DNA of 64,000 bases. It comes from an uncultured Victivallales bacterium. Lineage in GTDB: Bacteria > Verrucomicrobiota > Lentisphaeria > Victivallales > UBA1829. The notes beneath the pieces are model-generated. The model searched no databases and had not been told where the DNA came from. It worked only from the letters and a program-made list of their open reading frames with translations. How positions within the stretch are numbered: position 1 is the first letter of the stretch; each line of letters begins with the position of its first letter. The DNA lies in the NCBI GenBank assembly GCA_934661375.1, contig CAKUJH010000001.1, positions 124,001 through 188,000 on the forward strand, in the 5' to 3' direction. Positions 42,530 through 49,995 of the stretch are shown here, one piece after another. Position numbers and translations under genes: made by a program.

Positions 42530-43882
42530 TCAGCGTTTTCCTTTCTTTCTCTTCTGCAAAGAAAGCTGTTTTTCCAGAGTGATTTTCAGATCACGGGTTT
42601 TCTGATAAATTCTGTTTTCCGGATCCAGCACCAGCAGCAGTTTATTGCATTCCTCCACAGCTTCAGCATATTGGCGTTTCTTGTAAAATACATTGATATT
42701 GAATTCGGCATCCTTTATGGTTTTCTTCATAAGCCGTTCGGCATCAGCAAGTTTTCGTTTTGCTTCGGTCCATTCTTCCGGTTTGGGATCAAACTGATCC
42801 AGAAAATCAATGACAATCTGATAACGGAAAATGGCATTGCGCAGATTTTCCGGTTTTGCCTGATAATTCGCCAGCAGTTCCTCCGCTTTCCGGAACGAGC
42901 GAATGGCTTCTTCGCGCATTTCCTTTTCCGAAAGAGAAATCGTTTTCAGACCGTAATCTTCGGCAAAACTGTTCAAGGCGGATTCTATATCTTCAAAAGA
43001 ACTTTTCGGATAAGTGTTATGAACAGTAACTGAATTCAAACTGTTGTCGTAACCTATTGTAAGTGAACGTTTTTCGTCAACTTCTCCGGACGGGCTTTCT
43101 GCCGGATCGGAAGTTATTTTCATGAAATTCGTTTCTTTCACCCGGTTGACCAGTTTATTCAGAATTTCATCATCCAGCTGTCCGATTTTTTTGGAAAAAC
43201 GGCGCAGATGTTTCAAGTCATCCAGCCGGAAAACGGCGGATTTATTTTCGATTCTCACATAGAAACGGAATACATTGTCCTTGGAAATCAGAGTTTTTTC
43301 GTATTCCAGCAGAAATGGATTGCGGTACTGTTTTCGTGCCTGGGCATTTTCATTGCCGGAAGGAGGATTGGAAAGAATGGAGAAAACTGTCAATGCCGCA
43401 CATGCAAGAACCACGACCAGCAGCAGAAAGAGCAGGTTGGCAATCCGTTTCCGAGGAGCAGGAGCTTCCTCTTCCTTCTGCCGGGAATCTGTTTTTTTGC
43501 TGAATATGTCAAAATCAATTTTAACCGGACTTTCGTTTGAATCCGGAGAACTGTTTTTTTTGGGTTCCGCCTTTTTCAAGTTCGGATTTTTTCCGTCTTC
43601 ATCGAACAGAATCAGCTGTTCCCCTATGGAAATTTTCATGCCGGGGGTAAGAACGGTTTCTTTTCCGATTCTGATGCCGTTCGCCAGAGTTCCATTGGTA
43701 CTGCCCATGTCATGAACTTTCCATGTTCCTTCGGGGGAAAACTCTATTTTTGCGTGATAACGGGATATGCCGCCGGTCAGCAGCTGAATGTCATTGTCCT
43801 CTTCCCGTCCAATACTGATGCCGGGCGGAACCAGATCCCAGGAGCTGCCTTCTTTTTCACCATTCAGAAAATAAAGTTTCAT
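42530..43882 (-). CDS. FHA-domain membrane protein
   Basis: The start at 43882 (MKLYFLNGEKEGSSW) gives 450 aa. Residues 1-95 are an FHA domain (ISIGREEDNDIQL, GISRYHAKIEF, VHDMGSTNGTLANGIRI), a phosphothreonine reader. A disordered linker, one transmembrane helix (about 147-170) and a large extracytoplasmic helical region with TPR-like character (AIRSFRKAEELLANYQ, AEAVEECNKLLLVLDPENRIY) follow. It lies between a DUF192 gene and the PEGA lipoprotein gene. With a Ser/Thr kinase gene 6 kb away, phospho-dependent assembly is plausible. Confidence 0.85.
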   Translation of the reverse strand: MKLYFLNGEKEGSSWDLVPPGISIGREEDNDIQLLTGGISRYHAKIEFSPEGTWKVHDMGSTNGTLANGIRIGKETVLTPGMKISIGEQLILFDEDGKNPNLKKAEPKKNSSPDSNESPVKIDFDIFSKKTDSRQKEEEAPAPRKRIANLLFLLLVVVLACAALTVFSILSNPPSGNENAQARKQYRNPFLLEYEKTLISKDNVFRFYVRIENKSAVFRLDDLKHLRRFSKKIGQLDDEILNKLVNRVKETNFMKITSDPAESPSGEVDEKRSLTIGYDNSLNSVTVHNTYPKSSFEDIESALNSFAEDYGLKTISLSEKEMREEAIRSFRKAEELLANYQAKPENLRNAIFRYQIVIDFLDQFDPKPEEWTEAKRKLADAERLMKKTIKDAEFNINVFYKKRQYAEAVEECNKLLLVLDPENRIYQKTRDLKITLEKQLSLQKRKKGKR

Positions 43883-43884
43883 TA

Positions 43885-44322
43885 TCAATCCTTTGTCTTG
43901 ACCGGGAGGACGTTTTCTCTGGAGGTCCGCAGCATTTTTTCTTCAGACATCCATTGTTTTTCAGTTTCTCCGGAAAGCACGCCCGTCATATCCAGCACAT
44001 CATTTTCCCTTGTTCCGGAAGATTCAATTCTTCCGGAGGGTAACTCTATCACATAAAAGGCATTTTTGCAATAGAGAAAAGGGCGCCACGGCGGAAAATT
44101 TTGCACTGTTCTGAGAACTTTTCCGCATTCATCGGCGAAAATGACGTCTATGGGGAAGCGCATGAAAAAAGTATGAATGGCATTGCAGCGGTCGAAAACC
44201 ATGCCGTCCATGGAAGCGGAAAAAGATTTTCCGATCAATCCGGTCAGACGTTCGGAAAACCCGGAAGCAAAACGGGCGTTCCGTGCCGGGATAGACAGTC
44301 TGGTCAGGTTCCGTATCAGCAT
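43885..44322 (-). CDS. DUF192-family protein
   Basis: The 145-aa protein matches the DUF192 family: RFASGFSERLTGLIGKSFS, the NAIHTFFMRFPIDVIFAD core, KVLRTVQNFPPWRPF and YVIELPSGRIE. Members often sit beside type II secretion or Tad genes; their function is unknown. The usual signal peptide is absent. It lies 12 bp after tadC and 2 bp before the FHA gene. Confidence 0.85.
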   Translation of the reverse strand: MLIRNLTRLSIPARNARFASGFSERLTGLIGKSFSASMDGMVFDRCNAIHTFFMRFPIDVIFADECGKVLRTVQNFPPWRPFLYCKNAFYVIELPSGRIESSGTRENDVLDMTGVLSGETEKQWMSEEKMLRTSRENVLPVKTKD

Positions 44323-44334
44323 TTTACAGGGCTT

Positions 44335-45210
44335 TCACATGGAAAGAGTCTGCATAGCCTGCGCGATGATCGGGGCTATCAGAATGATGAAAACGGAAGG
44401 GAAAATAAAAAGAACCACAGGAAACAGAATCTTTACCGGAGCCTCATTAGCCATGGTTTCCGCACGGGAAAAACGCTTGTTCCGCAGCTGATCTCCCTGA
44501 ATGCGGAGCAGCTGTCCGATTCCGACCCCCAGTTCATCCGCCTGAACAATGGCGTTGACCACAGAAGTAAGCTCCGGCTGATGCACCCGGAACGCCAGAT
44601 CGCGCAATGCCTGCTGACGCTGTTTGCCCAGCTGTATTTCATGAAGAGTGCGTTTGAGTTCATCTCCCAGGGAATCATTGGCGCGCCGGGCGAGAATGTC
44701 GCGCAGAGCGGTCAGAAAATCCTTGCCGGCTTCCACGGAAAGAGTCAGCAGATCCAGCACGTTGGGCAGCGCTTTGAGAATGGCAATATGACGGAGCTTG
44801 ACTGTTTTCCGCAGCCAGGCGTCAGGATAGATGAAGAACAGTCCGAGGATCAGGAATCCGCAGAAAGGCTGTCCTGTCATGAACATCAGGATCATCAGAA
44901 TCAGACCCGTGAACAGGAACAGAATGCGGATGCCGATGAACTGATCAGGGGTGATGGCCTGATCCAGTCCCGCACTCATGATCATTTCTCCGGTGTTTTT
45001 CCGGACGGAATCCAGAAAACTTTTCCGGGTGATAAACCTCAGACTGCCGGCAAACGGCAGATACATCCGGAACAGCAGCGGCAGTTTGCGCCGTTCATTT
45101 TCTTCCGGGTTGCCCCGTTCCAGTTCCACCTGTCCGAGCAGTTCCGCCAGCAGCAGAAAAAGACATCCAGCCGCGATTCCCGCGGAAAGAGAAGCCAGTA
45201 TAACGAGCAT
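44335..45210 (-). CDS. tadC: Tad-type secretion inner-membrane protein TadC-like (T2SF domain)
   Basis: The 291-aa protein has three to four hydrophobic segments and a T2SF domain (KALPNVLDLLTLSVEAGKDF, LKRTLHEIQLGKQRQQALRDL, VNAIVQADELGVGIGQLLR, KILFPVVLFIFPSVFIILI). This is the TadC pattern of the Flp pilus or Tad secretion system. GGAGG lies before its start. The gene follows tadB by 15 bp. Confidence 0.88.
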   Translation of the reverse strand: MLVILASLSAGIAAGCLFLLLAELLGQVELERGNPEENERRKLPLLFRMYLPFAGSLRFITRKSFLDSVRKNTGEMIMSAGLDQAITPDQFIGIRILFLFTGLILMILMFMTGQPFCGFLILGLFFIYPDAWLRKTVKLRHIAILKALPNVLDLLTLSVEAGKDFLTALRDILARRANDSLGDELKRTLHEIQLGKQRQQALRDLAFRVHQPELTSVVNAIVQADELGVGIGQLLRIQGDQLRNKRFSRAETMANEAPVKILFPVVLFIFPSVFIILIAPIIAQAMQTLSM

Positions 45211-45225
45211 GGTTGAACCTCCTTC

Positions 45226-46107
45226 TTAAATATCGATATTGGTGATTTTGCGGATCAGGATGAATCCGGTTATGTCCAGTATGATGACAGCCCCCAGACA
45301 GAGAAAACCCGGAACCGTGGAAAAGAAAGCGTTCATCATGTCCGGCGCAATGTTCATCATGGCAAAAAACAATGCGACCGGCATCAGCCCGATGATGACA
45401 GCCTGCATACGCCCCTGTGCTGTCAGCGCCCGGATTCTGCCGGAGATGCGGACGCGTTCCCGGATGACGGCGGCAAGACGTTCCAGCGTGGACGTCAGTT
45501 CTCCGCCGGTCTGCCGCGCGGTCAGAATGGACACCGCCACCAGTTCGAAATCGGCGCAGTCCAGACGAGCCGACATTTTATCCAGGGCGTTTTCCAGAGT
45601 TACCCCCAGCCGGAGTTCCTGGATCAGCAGACTGAATTCAAATGAAATGGGTTTGCGGTTTTCCTGCGCAATGACTTCCAGTGCCTGATTGATGGAAAAT
45701 CCCGCTTTGAGGGAACTGCTCATGGAAAGCAGAGCGTCTTCCAGCTGTTCATTGAATTTGCGCATACGCTGTTTTTTCAGGTGACGCAGATAAATGCGCG
45801 GCAGCGGAAAGACCGCAGCGGCAGCTACAGCTCCTATGATGATAATCCGGGTCAGGTTCAGTTCCCCGGTGTAGAAACCGACTGCACCGACCGCGGCAAA
45901 CGCACTCAATGCCGAAAAGACCAGACTCAGATCCAGAATGCGTGCCGGCGGCATACTCAGCAGAACATCATCCATTTCCACTGCGGTTTCCTTGAGATAC
46001 TTTTCCTTCCAGCGGGCGGAGAACATGCCTGCGATTTCTCCGATCACCAGCAATCCCAGCGTTACCGCCAGTCCCGCGCACAAAGCCGCCAGCATCGTCG
46101 TATTCAT
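45226..46107 (-). CDS. tadB: Tad-type secretion inner-membrane protein TadB-like (T2SF domain)
   Basis: The 293-aa protein has N-terminal hydrophobic segments, then the T2SF core (QLEDALLSMSSSLKAGFSINQALE, LLIQELRLGVTLENALDKM, AVSILTARQTGGELTSTLERLA, IRALTAQGRMQAVIIGLMPV). This is the TadB pattern. It overlaps the tadA stop codon (TGATG), so the genes are coupled. Confidence 0.88.
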   Translation of the reverse strand: MNTTMLAALCAGLAVTLGLLVIGEIAGMFSARWKEKYLKETAVEMDDVLLSMPPARILDLSLVFSALSAFAAVGAVGFYTGELNLTRIIIIGAVAAAAVFPLPRIYLRHLKKQRMRKFNEQLEDALLSMSSSLKAGFSINQALEVIAQENRKPISFEFSLLIQELRLGVTLENALDKMSARLDCADFELVAVSILTARQTGGELTSTLERLAAVIRERVRISGRIRALTAQGRMQAVIIGLMPVALFFAMMNIAPDMMNAFFSTVPGFLCLGAVIILDITGFILIRKITNIDI

Positions 46108-47834
46108 CAGTAATTCACTCCTTTCAGGTCGGACGGCGGCGTGAACATGGAGATGTCCAGATTCAGCCCCGCCCTCCGGATGTCATCCATGAAGGTGGGT
46201 ATGCCGCCTGTCGGAACATAACGCCCGCGGATTTTTCCATCTTCGGTCCAGCCGTCCTGATGAAAAACGAAAATATCCTGCATGGTGATGACTTCCCCTT
46301 CCATCTTGGTGATTTCACTGACTTTGGTCACTTTGCGGGAACCATCTTTTTCGCGGGAAATCTGAACCACGATGGAAATGGCGGAAGCGATCTGTTCCCG
46401 GATGGCGCGCAGCGGCAGATCAAATCCCGCCATCAGCACCAGTGTTTCCAGACGGGAAAGACAATCGCGCGGCGAATTGGCGTGAATGGTGGTCAGCGAA
46501 CCGTCATGACCCGTGTTCATAGCCTGAAGCATGTCCAGTGCTTCTCCGCCGCGGCATTCCCCGATAACAATGCGGTCCGGACGCATACGCAAGGCGTTTT
46601 TGACCAGGTCCCGAATGGTGATTTCCCCTTTTCCTTCAATATTGGGGGGACGGGCTTCCAGCCGTACCACGTGATCCTGACGCAGCTGAAGTTCCGCGGC
46701 ATCTTCAATCGTGAGAATGCGTTCGGTCGCCGGCAGAAATCCGCTCAATATGTTCAGCAGAGTTGTTTTTCCCGAACCAGTTCCGCCGGAAATGACAATG
46801 TTTTTGCGCAGTTTGACGCAGATGTTCAGAAAATCCGCTATGGGCTGGGAAATGGAGCCGAACCGGATCAGATCGCTCACCTGCAATGGATTTCTGGAGA
46901 ATTTCCGGATGGTGATGGAAGGTCCGACCAGCGACAGCGGAGGAATGATGGCATTCACGCGGGAACCGTCTTTCAGACGCGCATCCACCATGGGGGAACT
47001 TTCGTCGATGCGCCGTCCGAGCGGGGAAACAATGCGTTCAATGGCGGCAATGACCTGACTGCTGTCGGCAAACGCCAGATCGGTCCGGTGCAGTTTCCCT
47101 TTGTATTCCACATAGATTTTATCCGGTCCGTTCACCATGATTTCCGTAATTTCCGGCATGGCGATCAGCATTTCCAGCGGACCCAGTCCGATCGCTTCAC
47201 TGACCAGTTCCTTTTCAATCAGTTCATGAGTGATTTCCGGCGGCAGCGGAATGGTTATTTCACTGACAATTTCCCGGATGGTGCTGCGGGCTTTTTCGTT
47301 CAGGGCGTCCTCGGAGACGCCGGACATCGCCAGACGTTTCAGATTCAGCCGTTTGATGAGTTCCACATGCGCACGTTTCTTGATTTCTTTCAGCAGCGGA
47401 CGCTTGTCCGCCGGCACTCCGGAAATATGCAGAATTTCCACTCCCGGAATTTCATCCTGTGCCGTTTCCATATCTCTCTGATGGACAACAGGTTCCTCCT
47501 GAACCGGAGCATTCTGCAGAGATTCGTTGATGGACGCTCCTTCCGGACCGAGCAGACGGATCACAACATCTCCCAGCCGTATTTCCGAACCCGGCTGTGC
47601 ATCCACCGGATCACTGCCCAGCGGACAGCCGTCCAGACAGACCGGGAAAGCGGGGTCAAACGCCAGCACCCGAAGATTATCCCCATTCACGATCAGCTGA
47701 CAATGACGCGGAGCGATTCCATTTCCGGAAAGCTGAATATGACATGCCGGACTGGTACCGACCCGGTAAACGCCGGGAACCAGTTTCGCTTCGAACGGTT
47801 CATTGCCTGCGGACAGAATCGTGATTTCATACAT
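46107..47834 (-). CDS. tadA: TadA/CpaF-type secretion ATPase with N-terminal FHA domain
   Basis: The 575-aa protein is longer than a plain TadA. Residues 1-95 look like an FHA domain (GVYRVGTSPACHIQLSG, APRHCQLIVNGD). Residues 150-575 are the CpaF ATPase: LGPLEMLIAMPEITEIMVNG, Walker A in ISGGTGSGKTTLLNI, the Asp box LTIEDAAELQL, Walker B in RPDRIVIGECRGGEALD and the His box NTGHDGSLTTIHAN. It powers pilus or effector export. FHA fusion suggests regulation by phosphothreonine. It lies 22 bp after cpaB and overlaps tadB. Confidence 0.92.
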   Translation of the reverse strand: MYEITILSAGNEPFEAKLVPGVYRVGTSPACHIQLSGNGIAPRHCQLIVNGDNLRVLAFDPAFPVCLDGCPLGSDPVDAQPGSEIRLGDVVIRLLGPEGASINESLQNAPVQEEPVVHQRDMETAQDEIPGVEILHISGVPADKRPLLKEIKKRAHVELIKRLNLKRLAMSGVSEDALNEKARSTIREIVSEITIPLPPEITHELIEKELVSEAIGLGPLEMLIAMPEITEIMVNGPDKIYVEYKGKLHRTDLAFADSSQVIAAIERIVSPLGRRIDESSPMVDARLKDGSRVNAIIPPLSLVGPSITIRKFSRNPLQVSDLIRFGSISQPIADFLNICVKLRKNIVISGGTGSGKTTLLNILSGFLPATERILTIEDAAELQLRQDHVVRLEARPPNIEGKGEITIRDLVKNALRMRPDRIVIGECRGGEALDMLQAMNTGHDGSLTTIHANSPRDCLSRLETLVLMAGFDLPLRAIREQIASAISIVVQISREKDGSRKVTKVSEITKMEGEVITMQDIFVFHQDGWTEDGKIRGRYVPTGGIPTFMDDIRRAGLNLDISMFTPPSDLKGVNY

Positions 47835-47856
47835 GGTGATCTGCTCCTCCGGAGGT

Positions 47857-48702
47857 TCAGCGGCCCTGCTTCATCATATTCTCGCGTTCCCGCGTGTAGT
47901 TGAGAATATTTTTCTGGAGATAATCCCAGTTGACGCTCTGCAGCTGTTTGGTCACGGCGGATTCCTCATAATTGCGCAGACTCAGATGAATGCGTCCTTT
48001 CTGAGTGGCGAAGATAATCATTTCCACTTCTTTCGGAGTCAGTTCCAGCGTGACAGTGCTGTATCCGCGCGAACGGATGTCGCGGTTGCCGGTTCCGGTC
48101 AGTACTCCCATATCCGTACCGGTGGCAATGACGCGCACTCTCTGAAGAATGGTGAGCGTGATGGTGTCCAGAGAAGTATCGCCGCGGGCGTCCGGGAAAC
48201 GGAATGTTCCGATCAGGTCGACATAGTTGTTGGGCTGAATGAGTCCCGTTACCGAACTGGTGGCGTCGACGGAAATGGAGATGGCGCGGTATCCCGGACG
48301 GATCAGCGCGGTCAGACCGTTGCGTCCGGTGGAAAGCGAGGTTTTCAGGTCGCTCCATTGAAGGAGGGACCCTGCCTGAATCAGGGAGCGCACTTCCCGT
48401 CCGATGACCATGTTTCTGCGGTCATATTCGATTTCGCGTCCGGCGGCGGAATCCATGCTGCCGCGGAATCGGCGGACTTTGATTTCCCGTATGGCATCTT
48501 CCGTGATTTTTTCATTTTCGGCAAGATCGCGGGTTACCTGAATGAGGTAGACATCCTGTGCTTCTCCCCGGATTCGGGATTTTTCCTGATTGATCTGATG
48601 AAAAGTGAACATGAAAGCCAATACGCCGAAGAACACGGCGCCGAGCAGCAGCAGTTTCTGTTTCATAAAGCGGTCATCCATCCGGTTGTTAGAGAGTTCC
48701 AT
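47857..48702 (-). CDS. cpaB: Flp pilus assembly protein CpaB/RcpC-like
   Basis: The 281-aa protein (start 48702, MELSNNRMDD; alternatives are 48681 and a Met further on, none with a strong ribosome site) has a transmembrane helix (LLLLGAVFFGVLAFMFTF), an SAF domain (VTRDLAENEKITEDAIREIKV) and the RcpC block (GYRAISISVDATSSVTGLIQPNNYVDLIGTF, LQRVRVIATGTDMG, VTLELTPKEVEMIIFATQKGRIHLSLRN). It is the first gene of the Tad operon here. No secretin (RcpA), TadZ, prepilin peptidase or Flp pilin is in the window. Confidence 0.88.
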   Translation of the reverse strand: MELSNNRMDDRFMKQKLLLLGAVFFGVLAFMFTFHQINQEKSRIRGEAQDVYLIQVTRDLAENEKITEDAIREIKVRRFRGSMDSAAGREIEYDRRNMVIGREVRSLIQAGSLLQWSDLKTSLSTGRNGLTALIRPGYRAISISVDATSSVTGLIQPNNYVDLIGTFRFPDARGDTSLDTITLTILQRVRVIATGTDMGVLTGTGNRDIRSRGYSTVTLELTPKEVEMIIFATQKGRIHLSLRNYEESAVTKQLQSVNWDYLQKNILNYTRERENMMKQGR

Positions 48703-48920
48703 TTGAAGGAAATATACATGCCGTACTGAATTTCGCAAGAATCTTTCTTTGGAGTCAGCCGGTTTTTGATTGATTTTTTGCCGTCAGGCTGGCTTTTTTG
48801 AAAAAAAATGCATTTTTTTCCGGAAAGCTGTAGATTCTTCGAAAAAAACGCATTCTTAATGACGGAGCGGAAAAGAGATGCTCCGGGAAAAAATAAAAAC
48901 TCAAAAAATGGAGGCAGAAC

Positions 48921-49169
48921 ATGAAAAGAATCATGACCATGGCAGCAATCGGGATTATCGCAATCGGATTCGGCACCGCAGATCTCAATGCGGCGGAAAC
49001 CGGAACAAGAATCATGAAAGACGGCATGAAGAACGGACTGAAGGAAGGGTTGAAGAACGGAGCGAAAAACGGCATGAAGGAAGGATTGAAGAACGGAGCG
49101 AAAAACGGCATGAAGAACGGCATGAAAAATGGAATGAAGAACGGGAAAAAGAATGGAGATAAAAAGTGA
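48921..49169 (+). CDS. Secreted tetrapeptide-repeat protein ([MLA]-K-[NED]-G repeats)
   Basis: GGAGG lies 7 bp before the ATG and a perfect terminator follows, so this is a real gene. The 82-aa product has a signal peptide (residues 1-24, ending DLNA). The mature part is almost entirely a four-residue repeat, about twelve units of x-K-N/E/D-G with x = Met, Leu or Ala (residues 32-79). It is strongly basic. The underlying DNA is an imperfect 12-bp repeat. I know of no family. It is divergent from the Tad operon, so it might be an exported partner or substrate. Confidence 0.75.
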   Translation: MKRIMTMAAIGIIAIGFGTADLNAAETGTRIMKDGMKNGLKEGLKNGAKNGMKEGLKNGAKNGMKNGMKNGMKNGKKNGDKK

Positions 49170-49183
49170 TTCCCTCTTCTCCG

Positions 49184-49216
49184 CCGCTTCCGGAAAAAAT
49201 ACCGGAAGCGGTTTTT
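49184..49216 (+). terminator. Terminator of the repeat-protein gene
   Basis: CCGCTTCCGG and CCGGAAGCGG form a perfect 10-bp stem over an 8-nt loop, followed by TTTTT. Confidence 0.88.
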
Positions 49217-49330
49217 CAGATGTAACAGCAAAATATGCTGATACATCTTCAGACTGTTCCTGCATCTGAATAATCATACAATATTACCGCTCAACTTCAA
49301 TAATTGATTATTTTCTTGTGGGAACAGTAT

Positions 49331-49358
49331 TTGACTCCGGATGATTTTATGTTATATT
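49331..49358 (+). promoter_or_regulatory. Promoter of the sigma/kinase/esterase group
   Basis: TTGACT (49331-49336) and TATATT (49353-49358) are 16 bp apart, 37 bp before the start at 49396. Confidence 0.6.
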
Positions 49359-49395
49359 CCATTGATTTATGAAAATTTATCAGGAGATTTATTCC

Positions 49396-49995
49396 ATGAA
49401 TGAACCGAACACTCTTCAGCTGAATCTCTGGGCGGAGCGTTTTCTGGAATACAGAGAGCAACTGCTGTCTCTTGCCCGCAGAAATCTGAATCCCGTTCTG
49501 TTGAAACGCATTTCCGCGGAAGACATCGTACAGGATACGATTTCTGCGGCATGTGAAAAAACAGATTATTTTGAAAACAATCCCGAAATTCCCGTGTATT
49601 TCAAATTGCGGACAATTCTTTTTCAGACAATAACGGCGCAGGAAAGAAAGCATCTGCAGAGTCAGAAACGGGATGCTTATAAAGAAGTGGAAGTAACGGA
49701 AAACGAAAATACCGCAGCTGCCGGAGTTAACTGGAATCTGTTTGCAGATACGGTAACAGGTCCTATGACCAAAGTTGCCCGGCAGGACCGTTATGCTCTG
49801 CTCCGTCATGCCATGGAATCTTTGCCGGTAAACGACCGCCAGATTCTTGAACTCCGGCATTTTGATGATATGTCCAATTCAGATTGTGCGAAAGTTCTTC
49901 ATATAGAGCCGAAAGCAGCAAGCATACGTTATGTCCGCGCACTTCAGAAACTGGAAAAACTGTTGACAGAATACAGCGAGTTCCGCCATGAATGA
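49396..49995 (+). CDS. ECF-type RNA polymerase sigma factor
   Basis: AGGAG 9 bp upstream favours the ATG at 49396 (MNEPNTLQLNLWAERF) over one at 49369; product 199 aa. Region 2 is visible in SAEDIVQDTISAACEK and YFKLRTILFQTI, region 4 in SLPVNDRQILELRHFDDMSNSDCAKVL (helix-turn-helix). It fits the ECF families of Planctomycetes paired with Ser/Thr kinases. Its stop overlaps the kinase start by 8 bp, so the two are translationally coupled; no anti-sigma factor is adjacent. Confidence 0.88.
   Translation: MNEPNTLQLNLWAERFLEYREQLLSLARRNLNPVLLKRISAEDIVQDTISAACEKTDYFENNPEIPVYFKLRTILFQTITAQERKHLQSQKRDAYKEVEVTENENTAAAGVNWNLFADTVTGPMTKVARQDRYALLRHAMESLPVNDRQILELRHFDDMSNSDCAKVLHIEPKAASIRYVRALQKLEKLLTEYSEFRHE

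Noticed and set aside
46260..47903. 547-aa open frame on the plus strand
   Set aside because: It is antisense to tadA, whose Walker motifs are clear, and shows no protein family pattern.
48990..49160. Possible CRISPR-like array
   Set aside because: The repeat unit is 12 bp without spacers and encodes a tetrapeptide repeat.
48663..49277. Minus-strand frame with FFMPFF-type repeats
   Set aside because: It is the complement of the KNG-repeat gene, which has the ribosome site, signal peptide and terminator.
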